NCBI RefSeq assembly: GCF_023074055.1
Contig: NZ_JADPKR010000111.1
Coordinates: 40,588-104,587, forward strand
DNA length: 64,000 nt
Reading direction: 5' to 3'
Origin: Bradyrhizobium sp. 141
GTDB taxonomy: Bacteria; Pseudomonadota; Alphaproteobacteria; Rhizobiales; Xanthobacteraceae
Notes under the pieces: generated by a model
What the model saw: only the letters and a program-made list of their open reading frames with translations
Database searches by the model: none
Told to the model about the DNA's origin: nothing
Shown: in pieces, positions 40,295 through 50,140 of the stretch
How the letters are laid out: each line of letters begins with the position of its first letter
Position numbering within the stretch: the first letter of the stretch is position 1
Position numbers and translations under genes: made by a program

Positions 40295-41635
40295 GCGCGT
40301 CCGAGCATGTGCTTGATGTCGGCCGAAAACGTCGGATAGATGTAGACGTGGTCTCGGATCTCGCCGGCCGCAATTCCGAATTTGATTGCAAGCCCGAAGA
40401 TGTTAATTAGCTCCTGGCCGCCGTGTCCGACGAAATGCGCACCGAGGATACAGTCCGAGACGCGGTCCACGATCACCTTCGACCAGGCCACGGTCTCGGC
40501 ATAGGAGCGGGCTGAGAACCAGTCGCGCATGTCGTTGACATGAACGTCGATGGTGGCGCCGGTTCGCCGTGCCGCGATCTCAGTCAGGCCGACGGCGGCG
40601 AGCGCCGGTACGGTGTAGACCGGCGTCGCCATGCCCTCATAGTCGGGCATGTATTTCGCCCCGGCGACGATGTTGCGTCCGACGATGTCGCCTTCATAGG
40701 TCGCGATCGGCGACAGTTGCGGCGAGATCGGGACAGCGTCACCGCAGACATAAACCCGGGGGGTTGGATGTCGAGCGCAGGTACTGATCGACGCGACACG
40801 TCCATTGGCATGCGTGACGCGACCGGCGGCGAGATCGAGATTGTCAATATTCACCGTTGACGACACGATCGGCCATCGCGGCCTGTTCGACGCCGTCATG
40901 GGTGAAGATCACGCGAAACTGTTCGCCTGCGGGCTCGATGCGTCGGACGCTGACACCGGTACTGATCTTGATCCCTGCGCTCGCTCTCGGTCTGCAAGCG
41001 GGCGACCGCGTCGGTGTCCATGGCGGGCAGGAGTTGCGGAAGTACATCGAGAATGGTTACGTCCGCGCCGGCCCGCGCATAGACGTGGCTGAATTCCAAC
41101 GAAATCACGCCACCGCCGACGAAAATGACGGAGGCAGGCAGATCAAGGTCGCGTAGCATATCGTCCGAGGTGATCAGGTGCTCGGCCCCGGGAATCGGCA
41201 ACGGCCGCGGCTTTGATCCCGTTGCGATCACGATGTGACGGGCTTCCAGCAGACGGTCGCCGACGCGGATGGTATCGGGCGCGACGAAGGTGCCAAAACC
41301 TTGATCACCTCGACCTCACGGCGCGCCATGGCGCGGGCGAGATTGGCAGGAATGTCCTTGATCAGATCCTTCTCGCGGTCGATCAGGGCGGCCCAGTTGA
41401 GCCGGGGCTTGCCGACCGCGATGTGGTGGACCGCGGCGCGCTCGATGTCGTGCAGGGCCTGCCCTGCGGCGACCAGGACCTTTTTCGGCGTGCAACCCCG
41501 GTTGGGGCAGGTGCCGCCGAGATCGGACGCTTCGATCATCGCGACGGACTGACCGGCACGTCGGACCGCGCCGGTCACGCCGATGCCGGCGTTGCCGCCG
41601 CCCAGGATCACCACGTCGAATGTCTCGCGCGCCAT
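40291..41635 (-). pseudogene. FAD/NAD disulfide oxidoreductase (glutathione/mercuric reductase-like), three frameshifts
   Basis: From the ATG at 41635 the protein shows VVILGGGNAGIGVTGAV and the redox-active disulfide DLGGTCPNRGCTPKKVL. The frame breaks near 41300 (a missing base in a C run; GFGTFVAPDTIRV would follow). The second part (IATGSKPRPLPIPGAEHL, VIFVGGGVISLEF) breaks near 40977. The third part ends near 40855. The last part (VYVCGDAVPISPQLSPIA, then the dimerisation domain) runs to 40291. All domains of a 450-residue reductase are present in order, so the gene was complete until recently, or the sequence has errors here. Confidence 0.8.
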
Positions 41636-41646
41636 CGGGGCAGCCG

Positions 41647-42136
41647 TTATTTGCTGGTGATGGTGGACGTGATCGATCTGACGACCGTCGTTGCCATCTT
41701 GAACTGCGCTTCACGGCTCGTGATGTTGTGGCGCTTTGCGATCCAGTCAAAATCGGTCCACACCGCCCAGATCTCGCCATGTCCTGCGTCAGCAGCAGGC
41801 GCACCGGCCAGTCGAGCCCGGCATTGGATTGGCGGTGATGAACGGCGTGCCCAGCGGCGGATTGCCGAAAATGAGGAGGGTCGAAGGCCGCAGCTTGATG
41901 CCGGCGTCCGCGGCAAGCTTTCACTGGTCGACCTCGATGAAGAATTTGATGCCCTTGGCGGCGATGGCGGCCTTGATGCGGCTGATCGCCTCCGGCATCG
42001 GGACGGCGCTTTTCACGCGAATGACGCCATCATCGCTGTCGGCGCGGGCCACCGTGGCGGCCGCCGGTAGCAGGAGGAACAGCAGCGCCAGCAAGGTGGC
42101 GAAATGGGAGAGACGCAAGGCGATTTGGCGGTTCAT
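41647..42136 (-). pseudogene. Exported DUF302 protein with a nonsense codon and two frameshifts
   Basis: The N-terminus has a signal peptide (FATLLALLFLLLPAAATVARA) and the DUF302 start (AISRIKAAIAAKGIKFFIEV). A TGA stands in frame at 41921-41923 and is followed at once by KLAADAGIKLRPSTLLIFGN, the expected continuation. Two further indels (near 41820 and near 41780) separate GLDWPVRLLLTQDMA and EIWAVWTDFDWIAKRHN. Three lesions in 490 bp mark it as a pseudogene. It heads the same operon as the broken reductase. Confidence 0.75.
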
Positions 42137-42223
42137 GACCAGCTCCTGTCGGTTGCAGCTTGAACTGTCTTCAGGATGGACGCCGCACCGAAAGAGGTGA
42201 AATGCGAACTGGCTCTCGACGCG

Positions 42224-42262
42224 ATAGCCTCTTGCTATCGGGCGGCGATAGGCGACAGCTAT
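42224..42262. promoter_or_regulatory. Double LysR-type operator candidate in a divergent promoter
   Basis: ATAG-N7-CTAT (42224-42238), 9 bp, ATAG-N7-CTAT (42248-42262), between the DUF302/reductase operon and the peroxiredoxin-like gene. The layout resembles OxyR sites, but with a 9-bp instead of a 7-bp central spacer. Confidence 0.6.
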
Positions 42263-42408
42263 CGAACCGATTGGGGATCGGCATTTCCGCTTCCGGGGGA
42301 TCCGGCGTTCGATGGTAGGGCGCCCAACTGGCGGGCGTTCACGGTTGTCCTTGCAGGGTGGCCCGAACGCAAAATAATGTCCCTCTCATCATGGTGCCGG
42401 AGCGGAAG

Positions 42409-43125
42409 ATGACGTTGTTGACCCCAGCCGATGCCGAACGGCTCAAATCAGCCTTTCAGCGCTGCCGCGACATGGAGGGCACGCTGAACGAGCAGCTCCG
42501 TGCCTATGCGGATGCCGGCCGCGAGATTTTTCCTGCCTATGGTGATGCGGTCGACCGCCTGGTGGAGCGGCTGAGCCAGAACGGTGGGGGCGAGAATGCG
42601 CCGCGTCCGGGCGAGGCGATGCCGCCCTTTGTGCTGCCCGACGATCGGGGACGGCTCGTTGCACTGCCGTCGCTGCTCGCGCGCGGCCCGGTCGCGGTGA
42701 TGTTCTTTCGCGGGCACTGGTGTCCCTACTGCCGGTTGAACGTCCGTGCGGTGATCCAGGCGCAGGACCGGATCAATGCGATGGGCGCGCAGATCGTCGC
42801 GATCATGCCGGAGATGCAGGAATACACCGAGAGATTCAAGGCCGATTCCGGCGCGCCGTTCCCGGTGTTGACCGATCTCGACAACGGCTATGCGCTGTCT
42901 CTCAACCTGGCGATCTGGCTCGGCACCGAGATCCAGCGGCTGTTGTCCTACCAGGACATGGCAAAGTTCCACGGCAACGACGGCTGGATGCTGCCTATCC
43001 CCGCCGTATTCGTCATCGGCCGAGACGGTCTCGTCAAGGCCCGCTTCGTCGACCCTGATTTTCGCAAGCGCATGGAGATCGACGACCTCCTAGATGCGCT
43101 GGAACTAGCGACCAGGGAGCACTGA
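42409..43125 (+). CDS. Peroxiredoxin-like (AhpC/TSA family) protein
   Basis: This 238-residue thioredoxin-fold protein has the active-site motif FFRGHWCPYCRLNV (about residues 98-111), with a CxxC-type pair in place of the single peroxidatic Cys of standard AhpC. The rest of the fold (IVAIMPEMQEYTERFKAD, FPVLTDLDNGYALSL, PAVFVIGRDGLVKARF) is complete. An N-terminal helical extension of about 60 residues precedes it. I chose the ATG at 42409 (GGAG 6-7 nt upstream); an ATG at 42391 is possible. The divergent operator at 42224-42262 suggests redox control. Confidence 0.82.
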   Translation: MTLLTPADAERLKSAFQRCRDMEGTLNEQLRAYADAGREIFPAYGDAVDRLVERLSQNGGGENAPRPGEAMPPFVLPDDRGRLVALPSLLARGPVAVMFFRGHWCPYCRLNVRAVIQAQDRINAMGAQIVAIMPEMQEYTERFKADSGAPFPVLTDLDNGYALSLNLAIWLGTEIQRLLSYQDMAKFHGNDGWMLPIPAVFVIGRDGLVKARFVDPDFRKRMEIDDLLDALELATREH

Positions 43126-43185
43126 CGTTCAGCCCCCGTGCCGATAAATCCGCGTGCTTGGGTCCGGCACGCCCGACGTCCGCTT

Positions 43186-43491
43186 CTACGCGTTGCGGCG
43201 CATTAGCAGATGCCCTCCCGGAAGGCACCATTGCCGACAAAACGACAGCGAGTAGACAGTCATATCTCCCCGCTTCGGGTCGAAACAAGCCGAATGGAGG
43301 CAGGGCCTTCCGTTGGTGCTAACATATTTTTGCGCGGCCGAAATGAGAGTTTCTACGGCGGTTTGATTGTATGAGGGATGCTTCGGATTCAGGTGTAAGC
43401 CAGTTTCGACGATCATCACCTGGGTAATCCCGGAGGGTAGAATCTCAACGGCGAACGACACGAAGGATACGTGCGGAGCTTTGAAAGGCAT
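43186..43491 (-). CDS. Hypothetical protein
   Basis: A 101-residue frame from an ATG at 43491 reads FKAPHVSFVSFAVEILPSG and later AVETLISAAQKYVSTNG. I recognise no family, and the ribosome site is poor. It lies just downstream of the broken nhaA gene on the same strand. It may be real because the composition is protein-like, but confidence is low. Confidence 0.35.
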   Translation of the reverse strand: MPFKAPHVSFVSFAVEILPSGITQVMIVETGLHLNPKHPSYNQTAVETLISAAQKYVSTNGRPCLHSACFDPKRGDMTVYSLSFCRQWCLPGGHLLMRRNA

Positions 43492-43502
43492 TTGAGCCGC
43501 TT

Positions 43503-44844
43503 TCACCGACGTCGAATGTAGACCGCGCCCCAGCCAAGGCCGAGTGTGGCGGCGACAAGCGAACCGAAGAGTACGCCCAGTTTCGCCGCCCTCAATAATC
43601 CCTGATCGGAGAAGGCGAGCATCGAGATGAAGATCGACATGGTAAAGCCGATCCCAGCCAGCAGGCCGACCAGACAGACGCCACCCCACGAAACGTCAGG
43701 AGCAAGGCGGCACCACCCCAATCGTACCGCGATCCAAGTCGCGCCGACGACGCCAAAGCGGTTTCCCAGCGACCAAGGCAAGCGCAGTGCCCATCATCAC
43801 CAGATGGCCCCAGCGGAGAGATCAGCGCCCGTTAGGCTGACGCCGGCATTCGCCAGCGCGAAGATCGGCATGACGCCGTAAGCCACCCACGGATGCATTG
43901 CCATCTGCACCCGCGACACCGGCGGCAATATCTCGCGGTGAGCTACGCGAAGGTCTCGCAGCGGTTGCTCCAACAGGTGCGGATCCCTTGCGTTCACCGC
44001 ATCGCTGCTTCGCAACTGCTTGAGCACTCGCGACACGACTTCCAGCGGCGCCTCCTGCATTGGCATGGCGCGTGCCGGAGTTATCAGCCCGAGCACCACA
44101 CCTGCAAGGGTTGGATTGGATCCCGGCTATCATGAGCCCAATCCAAACCAAAGAACTGGGCAGCACGTAAAAGGGCGCAGAGCCGATCCCAATCCGCTGA
44201 CATCCCAAAACCGCGAGAACGCCAATTGACGCGATGATGAAACCGCCAAGCTGAAGACTGGCAGTGTAGAAGAGGGCAATGATCACGACCGCAATGATGT
44301 CGTCAATGATCGCCAGAGCGAGCAGGAAGACCCGCACATTGACCGGGATCGTTCGTCCAAGCAGCGCGAGCACCCCAACGGCAAAGGCGATGTCTGTCGC
44401 GGTTGGCACGGCCCAGCCCTGCCCTCTACCCGGATCGCTGTTGAGGCTCAGATAGATGAGCGCCGGGACGAAGACGCCACCAGTCGCCGCGACCAGCGGC
44501 AAAATGGCTTGGTCGACTTTGCTCAGTGCGCCTTCATGAACCTCGCGCCGAATCTCCATGCCCACGACGAGGAAGAAGACTGTCATCAGCGCGTCGTTGA
44601 CCCAGAAATGCAGCGACCGGGAAATGACGTGTTCCCCGACACCGATTGTGAGCGGAAGATTCCAAAAGGCGTGATAGCTGTCGGCGAACGGAGAATTGGC
44701 CCAGATCAATGCAGCGGCGGCGGCGACGACAAGCGCGGCGCCGCTGACGGCCTCGACATACAGGAACCGATGAAGTGTGCTGAGGGCCTGCTCGGCCAGC
44801 CGCTGGGCTCTCGGCAGATCGTTAAATGAAGGGCTGTCGTTCAT
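43503..44844 (-). pseudogene. nhaA: NhaA-type Na+/H+ antiporter, broken by about three frameshifts
   Basis: From the ATG at 44844 the NhaA plan is clear: FWVNDALMTVFFLVVGMEIR (TM3 and loop), AVPTATDIAFAVGVLALLG and LLALAIIDDIIAVVIIALFY, with the Asp pair that binds Na+ (DD in IIDDIIAV). The frame shifts near 44105 (TLAGVVLGLITPARAMPMQE continues in another frame) and near 43795. It shifts again near 43758 before FGVVGATWIAVRLG and CLVGLLAGIGFTMSIFISML. All regions of a protein of about 440 residues are present, so decay is recent or the sequence is faulty. Confidence 0.82.
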
Positions 44845-44992
44845 GGGGCGCACGCTTTCCGCGTGGCGGCCCGACCAACGCTTGACCTGTCGCTACTCGA
44901 AGCAGCGAGCACCCGAGCGCCGCTATACTTCGCGATGGCGACAATTCAACCTTGAAATGGAGAGCCGTCGTCCGCGTCAGAAGGTGTGGGAA

Positions 44993-45880
44993 CTAGCCCG
45001 CAATCTCCCGCCAATCGGCGCCACGCAGCATGCGCATCACGGCGTTGGCCACGGCGGTGCGCTGGCGGCCGGCGACGCCGTAGAGGTTGACGGTGCGGCG
45101 GGCGTCGAGGCCTGCGACGGCGGTGCGTTTAAGGCTCGCCGGCACGGGGGAGGTATGCGGCACCATGGCAACGCCAATATCGGCTTCAACTAGCTCGATC
45201 AGGTCGCGCTCACTCGAAATCTCGTGGCTGTGGCCAACGTCGATGCCGTGCTCCCGCAGGCTCGCCGAGATGCGCCTTGCATGCTCGCAATAATTTCGGC
45301 TCAGCAACTGCTCCGAACGAAGGTCGTCGAACTCGATGCTGCTGCGCTCGGCAAGCGGATGATCCTTGCTGACGACAAGGTCGAAGTCCTCGGTGAACAG
45401 CGGCCAGACGTCGAGCCGCTCCCAGGCTTCATCGATCTCGGCGGCGATCCCGAGCTCGGCCTCACCCTTCTTCAGGAATTCGCCGACCTCGCGGCTCGAG
45501 CCGCGCAGGAAGCGGAATTCGAGCCGGTTGAACTGTCGCCTGATCTGGTTGAGATGGGGAATGAGCAGGGCGAGATCGATCGAGTGCGTGAGCGCGACGC
45601 GCAGCGCGCCGATCTCGCCGCTTTTGAAGGACGAGGCGAGCGAGCGCGCGCCGGCCGCGGCCTCGTAACACTGCTTCAGGAGCGGATGCATGCGCTGCCC
45701 GAGCTCGGTGAGCTGCGCTGCCGGCCGCTCGCGCCGGAACAGATCGCCGCCGAGTTCGGCCTCGAGCTGCTTGATGGCGCGGGTCAGCGAGGGTTGCGTC
45801 ACATTGCACTCATCGGCCGCGCGGGTGAAGTTCAACACCTGCGCCACAGCGAGGAAATAGCGGACCTGGTGCATCTCCAT
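44993..45880 (-). CDS. LysR-family transcriptional regulator
   Basis: This 295-residue LTTR has an N-terminal winged helix-turn-helix (MHQVRYFLAVAQVLNFTRAA, then CNVTQPSLTRAIKQLEAELG). The effector domain begins near residue 90 (IGALRVALTHSIDLALLIPH). The ATG at 45880 has GGAGCCGAT upstream. It is divergent from the 3-hydroxybutyrate dehydrogenase gene with a 191-bp gap containing an ATAG-N7-GTAT near-match to the site seen twice before other island genes. I infer that it binds these sites and controls them; the effector is unknown. Confidence 0.85.
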   Translation of the reverse strand: MEMHQVRYFLAVAQVLNFTRAADECNVTQPSLTRAIKQLEAELGGDLFRRERPAAQLTELGQRMHPLLKQCYEAAAGARSLASSFKSGEIGALRVALTHSIDLALLIPHLNQIRRQFNRLEFRFLRGSSREVGEFLKKGEAELGIAAEIDEAWERLDVWPLFTEDFDLVVSKDHPLAERSSIEFDDLRSEQLLSRNYCEHARRISASLREHGIDVGHSHEISSERDLIELVEADIGVAMVPHTSPVPASLKRTAVAGLDARRTVNLYGVAGRQRTAVANAVMRMLRGADWREIAG

Positions 45881-45948
45881 GGATCGGCTCCCAGCAAAAT
45901 CGATCCGGAATCTACCCGATTGGGTCCGCGAATGACATCCCAACCGCT

Positions 45949-45963
45949 ATAGCGCGGGCGTAT
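45949..45963. promoter_or_regulatory. LysR-type operator candidate between lysR and bdhA
   Basis: ATAG (45949-45952), N7, GTAT (45960-45963): one mismatch to ATAG-N7-CTAT. It is overlapped by the palindrome CGCTATAGCG. Confidence 0.45.
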
Positions 45964-46071
45964 GGTTTCGGAAGCCAACCGGCATTTCCGTCAGCCCAGG
46001 CCATCCCTCAGAGTTCGCGAAAGCCGCGGCTCGGTCACGAGGCCGACAATCGCCAACGGAGGGTCTGAGCC

Positions 46072-46896
46072 ATGAATATTCCAGTCAAATCGCAGACAGC
46101 CGCGCCCGCACGGACGCTGGTCGGGAAGGTTGCGCTGATCACGGGCTCAACCAGCGGCATTGGGCTCGGGATCGCCCGGGCGCTCGCCGCAGCCGGTGCC
46201 GACATTGTGCTGAATGGACTTGGCGTCGCCGACGAGATTGGCAGGACGCGCGAGCAGATCGCCGCCGAGTTCGGTGTCAAGGCGAGCTTTTCGCCGGCCG
46301 ATATGACCAGGCCGAAATCGATCGCGGAGATGATCGCGGCCACCGTCGCGCAATCCGGCCGCCTAGACATTCTCGTCAACAACGCCGGCATCCAGCATGT
46401 GGCGCCGCTCGAGCAGTTTCCGGTCGAGAAATGGGACCAGATCCTTGCGATCAACCTGTCGTCGGCCTTCCACACCACGCGGCTCGCGCTGCCTGCGATG
46501 CGCCAGAACGGGTTCGGCCGCATCATCAACGTTTCCTCGACGCATGGTCTCATCGCGTCTCCGTTCAAGGCGGCCTATGTGGCGGCCAAGCACGGCATTG
46601 TCGGCCTGACCAAGGTAACGGCGCTGGAGACTGCGGAAGCGGGCATCACCTGCAACGCGATCTGCCCCGGCTATGTCTACACGCCGCTGGTCGAGGCGCA
46701 GATCGACGGCCAGGCCAAGGCGCATGGCATTTCCCGCGACCAGGTGATCCGTGACGTGCTGCTGGCGCAGCAGCCCAACAAGCGCTTCACCACGGTGGAA
46801 GAACTCGGCGCGCTCACGGTGTTTCTGTCGACCGAGGCGGCGGGCTCGATCACCGGCATCGCGCTGCCGGTCGACGGTGGCTGGACCGCGCATTGA
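46072..46896 (+). CDS. bdhA: 3-hydroxybutyrate dehydrogenase, SDR family
   Basis: This 274-residue SDR matches bacterial D-3-hydroxybutyrate dehydrogenases: LITGSTSGIGLGIARALAAA (residues 23-42), ILVNNAGIQHVAPLEQFP, INVSSTHGLIASPFKAAYVA with the active-site Tyr and a following Lys (YVAAK), then ICPGYVYTPLVE. It would oxidise 3-hydroxybutyrate to acetoacetate with NAD. The patatin-like gene 70 nt downstream is a usual partner. The ATG at 46072 follows GGAGGGTCTGAGCC. Confidence 0.87.
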   Translation: MNIPVKSQTAAPARTLVGKVALITGSTSGIGLGIARALAAAGADIVLNGLGVADEIGRTREQIAAEFGVKASFSPADMTRPKSIAEMIAATVAQSGRLDILVNNAGIQHVAPLEQFPVEKWDQILAINLSSAFHTTRLALPAMRQNGFGRIINVSSTHGLIASPFKAAYVAAKHGIVGLTKVTALETAEAGITCNAICPGYVYTPLVEAQIDGQAKAHGISRDQVIRDVLLAQQPNKRFTTVEELGALTVFLSTEAAGSITGIALPVDGGWTAH

Positions 46897-46966
46897 CATG
46901 GGCCGGCGCAACAAATCGCGGCGAGTGACGAATATCCAACCAGTGCAAGCTCATCAGGAGCGAGAC

Positions 46967-48118
46967 ATGAACGGCATGCAGGGCAATACCCAGAGTATCA
47001 GGTCAGGAGACCTGCCGGGCCAGATCGTGCTGGTGCTCCAGGGCGGGGGCGCGCTGGGCTCGTACCAGGCCGGTGTCTACCAGGCGCTGCACGAGGCCGG
47101 CATCGAGCCGGACTGGATCATCGGTACCTCGATCGGCGCCATCAATGCCAGCCTGATCGCAGGCAATGAGCCGCAGCACCGGCTTGCTCACCTGAAGGAG
47201 TTTTGGAAGCGGATGGAGCAGAATCCGGTCTGGAGCTTCCGCACCGCATTCCCCGGCTTCAACGAAAAGCTCAGCTACTGGTCGACCGTCACCAACGGCA
47301 TTCCCGGCTTCTTCCGGCCCAATCCCTTGGCGCATGCTGGTGATTCCTATCCGCTCGGCGCCGATCACGCGGGCTTCTATTCCACCGCGCCGCTGGAAAA
47401 GACGCTGAACGATCTCGTCGACTTCAGCCTGGTCAACCGCTGCAGCCCACGGCTCACGGTGGGCGCCGCCCATGTGCGTTCCAGCCAGATGCGCTATTTC
47501 GACAGCAGTGACGGCGAATTGACGGTGAAGCATGTGATGGCGTCAGGCGCGCTGCCGCCGGCGTTTCCGGCCGTGCGCATCGACGGCGAGCTTTATTGGG
47601 ACGGGGGCATTCTCTCCAACACGCCGACAGAGGCTGTGTTCGACGACAATCCGCGCAAGAATTCGCTGATCTTCGCGGTGCATCTCTGGAATCCCTTAGG
47701 CGCCGAGCCGACCACGGTGGCGGAGGTGCTCAATCGTCACAAGGACGTGCAGTATTCTAGCCGCATCGCCAGCCAGATCGCGCGCCAGCAGCAGGCGCAT
47801 CGCCTGCGTCACGTCATCAATCAGCTCGCCGCGCGCCTACCCGAGAGCGAGCGCCGCGATCCTGCGGTGCGCGAGTTGACAAGCTATGGCTGCCCGACGC
47901 GCATGCACGTGGTGCGGCTGCTCGCCCCGCAACTCGGCCACGAGACCCACACCAAGGACATCGACTTCAGCCCCTCCGGCATTATGCAGCGCTGGGACGC
48001 CGGCTACGCGCACACGCGGTCCGTGCTGGCGCGGAGGCCGTGGGAGGGCGAGTTCGATCCGCTCTCCGGCGTCATTTTGCACGAGCAGCAGGAGATGATG
48101 CCGATTGCGGCAGAGTGA
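46967..48118 (+). CDS. Patatin-like phospholipase with DUF3734 C-terminal part
   Basis: This 383-residue serine hydrolase has the oxyanion loop VLQGGGALGSYQAGV (about residues 22-36), nucleophile GTSIGAINASLIAG (about residues 49-62) and catalytic Asp in YWDGGILSNTPTEAV (about residues 209-223). The C-terminal half (RIASQIARQQQAHRLRHVIN and onward) fits the DUF3734 region that accompanies this subgroup. The ATG at 46967 has AGGAGC 7 nt upstream. It is usually paired with bdhA, which suggests a link to polyhydroxybutyrate or lipid turnover, but the substrate is unproven. Confidence 0.85.
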   Translation: MNGMQGNTQSIRSGDLPGQIVLVLQGGGALGSYQAGVYQALHEAGIEPDWIIGTSIGAINASLIAGNEPQHRLAHLKEFWKRMEQNPVWSFRTAFPGFNEKLSYWSTVTNGIPGFFRPNPLAHAGDSYPLGADHAGFYSTAPLEKTLNDLVDFSLVNRCSPRLTVGAAHVRSSQMRYFDSSDGELTVKHVMASGALPPAFPAVRIDGELYWDGGILSNTPTEAVFDDNPRKNSLIFAVHLWNPLGAEPTTVAEVLNRHKDVQYSSRIASQIARQQQAHRLRHVINQLAARLPESERRDPAVRELTSYGCPTRMHVVRLLAPQLGHETHTKDIDFSPSGIMQRWDAGYAHTRSVLARRPWEGEFDPLSGVILHEQQEMMPIAAE

Positions 48119-48206
48119 TCAGACTATGAGCACACTTCGTCATTCCCGCGCATTGAAATCGGAGTTCGCACCAGTAGTGTAGCTTCATCGAGATGGGTTG
48201 GTGCCA

Positions 48207-48491
48207 ATGTTCGCAATCCCACGTCGCTACAGTCACTTTGTGTTTAGCGTCATCCAGTCGGGCCTGACGTCCTTTATCGCAGCGGGAATCGCGAGCTATT
48301 CTGCCGCCGTGCCGGGACATTTTCTTTGGAATTGGATGGTGTCCTGGCTGGTGTCGTGGGTTGCGATGGCGCCGGTAGTTCTATTGGCCGCGCCGGCCAT
48401 CCGATCGCTGGCGCTTGCCCTCACGCGCGATGAAGCCGTGCTCTCAGGAGAGAGCAGCGGACGTCCGGGGATAATATACCCGGACGTCTGA
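48207..48491 (+). CDS. DUF2798-like small membrane protein
   Basis: This protein of about 94 residues has two long hydrophobic helices: YSHFVFSVIQSGLTSFIAAG (about residues 8-27) and WLVSWVAMAPVVLLAAPAIR (about residues 48-67). This two-helix plan with a polar link is that of DUF2798 proteins. The ATG at 48207 is used; GTG and TTG starts lie just upstream. Function unknown. Confidence 0.7.
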   Translation: MFAIPRRYSHFVFSVIQSGLTSFIAAGIASYSAAVPGHFLWNWMVSWLVSWVAMAPVVLLAAPAIRSLALALTRDEAVLSGESSGRPGIIYPDV

Positions 48492-48497
48492 AGCCAC

Positions 48498-49556
48498 CTA
48501 TGGACGCGCCTCCAGGATGAGGTTGAACGGTGTCTCCGCGGCACGGCGGAAGCGCGTGAAGCCGCCCTGGAGGGCGACCTCGCGCAATCTTGCTTCACCG
48601 GCCTGGGCACCCAGCGCCAATCCCACTTCCTGATCCAGCGACGCCGGCGTGCAGACCATCGTCGATGCGGCGTAGTAGACACGTCCGACCGGGTTCAAAT
48701 TGTCCTCGAGACGGTCCTTCGCGAACGGTTCGATCAGAAGGCAGGTGCCGTCATCGGCCAGAGTCGAGCGGGTGTGATGAAGCGCGCCGATGGGATCGCC
48801 CATGTCATGGAGACAATCGAAGAAGCACACGAGGTCATAAGCATGCGCCGGGAAGGTCTTGGCGGAATGAACCTCGAATTGCAACCGGCCTGACAGGCCA
48901 GCCTCGCTTGCTGCCTTGCGGGCAGTTTCGATCGAGCCGTCGTGGTAGTCGAACCCGTAGAACGTCGAATTGGGGAACGCCTCGGCCATCAACCGCGTCG
49001 AGACGCCGTGTCCGCAGCCGACGTCGGCTACCTTGGCGCCACGCTTGAGCTTGTCGACGACGCCAGCGAGCGCCGGCAGCCAGTCCTGGACCAGATAGTG
49101 CTTGTAGCTGGTGCGGAAGAAGCGCGCTGTTCCGCAGAACAAGCACTCGCTGCGCTTGTTCCAGCCTACCCCCTTGCCGGTCTTGAAGGCATCCGAGATT
49201 TTGGGCTCGTCGAGGAATGTTGCCGAAACCAAGCTGCCGACGGCGCCGAGGAAAACCGGGCTGTCCTCGTCGGCCAGCGCCAAGATCTGCTCGGGCAGCA
49301 TCGAGAACTTGCCGGACGTGCTGTCGTATTCGACATAGCCCGATGCGGCCTACGCCGACAGCCATTCACGAACGTACCGCTCGGCAGTGCCGGTCGCCTT
49401 GGCCAGGGCGGCCGAATCCATCGGGCCACCTTTAGCGAGCGCCTTGTAGAGGCCGAGTTTGTCGCCGAGCAGCATGAGCGACGCGCTCATGGCTGCACCC
49501 ACGTCGCCGATCATCTTTCCCATGAACGAATTCAGGCGGTCTTCGTTGACTTCCAT
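48498..49556 (-). pseudogene. SAM-dependent methyltransferase with an in-frame TAG codon
   Basis: This class I methyltransferase is of the Rv2258c-like type, with an N-terminal winged-helix dimerisation domain (MSASLMLLGDKLGLYKALAK, GTAERYVREWLSA) and a SAM-binding domain (KVADVGCGHGVSTRLMAEAF, about residues 180-199). A TAG at 49350-49352 interrupts the frame at about residue 68. The frame then continues without shift (AASGYVEYDSTSGKFSMLPE) to the end. One C-to-T change from CAG (Gln) explains it. The 3' part could still be translated from an internal ATG at 49261 without the N-terminal domain. Confidence 0.78.
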
Positions 49557-49627
49557 GACGTTCCTCCATTGCGTTCGGGTTGGGACTTGAGGGACTTCGC
49601 GCAGGGACGGCCGCAGCTAACCACGCG

Positions 49628-50140
49628 CTATCTGTCGGGATGCATCACAAACTTGCAAAGCAAATGATCGAGCGAGATGCGACCCGGCCCATAAGCCATG
49701 ATGCCGAGCGCCATTGCGGCCCAGGTGATGTGGACCGGCCAGCCGTCGGGCACGGTGAGCTCGACGATGACGGTCATGACGAGAAGGCCGAGCGCGGCAA
49801 AGCGCGTGCCGAGGCCGAGCACCAGCAGAATAGGAAACATGATCTCGCCGCAGCCGGACAGGAAAGCCATCGCCGTCGGAATCGGGTAGTGATAGGGGCC
49901 GCCGGGCAGATGCAGCATGAACTCGTCGGTGAACAGCGTCACGGCCACGTCGCTCAGCTTGAGGAAGCCGCTCCATTTGAGGATGCCGGAACGCCAAAAT
50001 GGGTCCGCCAATGCCAGGCGCAGCACAAGCTGCACCATGGACGGAGTTGCGATCGCCTGGACAAGACCATTGGCTTTGTCGACGAGCACGCCGAAAGAGG
50101 GCAGAGTAGTTGCGGGCACGATGCGTTGTTCCGAAATCAT
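49628..50140 (-). CDS. DoxX-family membrane protein of the bufferin operon
   Basis: This 170-residue protein has four helices of the DoxX type: LVLRLALADPFWRSGILKWS (about residues 34-53), FLSGCGEIMFPILLVLGLGT and FAALGLLVMTVIVELTV. Its ATG at 50140 overlaps the 3' end of the DUF2063 gene by 4 nt. DoxX genes commonly close DUF2282-DUF692-DUF2063 operons, where they may move electrons at the membrane. It is the fourth gene of this set. Confidence 0.83.
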   Translation of the reverse strand: MISEQRIVPATTLPSFGVLVDKANGLVQAIATPSMVQLVLRLALADPFWRSGILKWSGFLKLSDVAVTLFTDEFMLHLPGGPYHYPIPTAMAFLSGCGEIMFPILLVLGLGTRFAALGLLVMTVIVELTVPDGWPVHITWAAMALGIMAYGPGRISLDHLLCKFVMHPDR

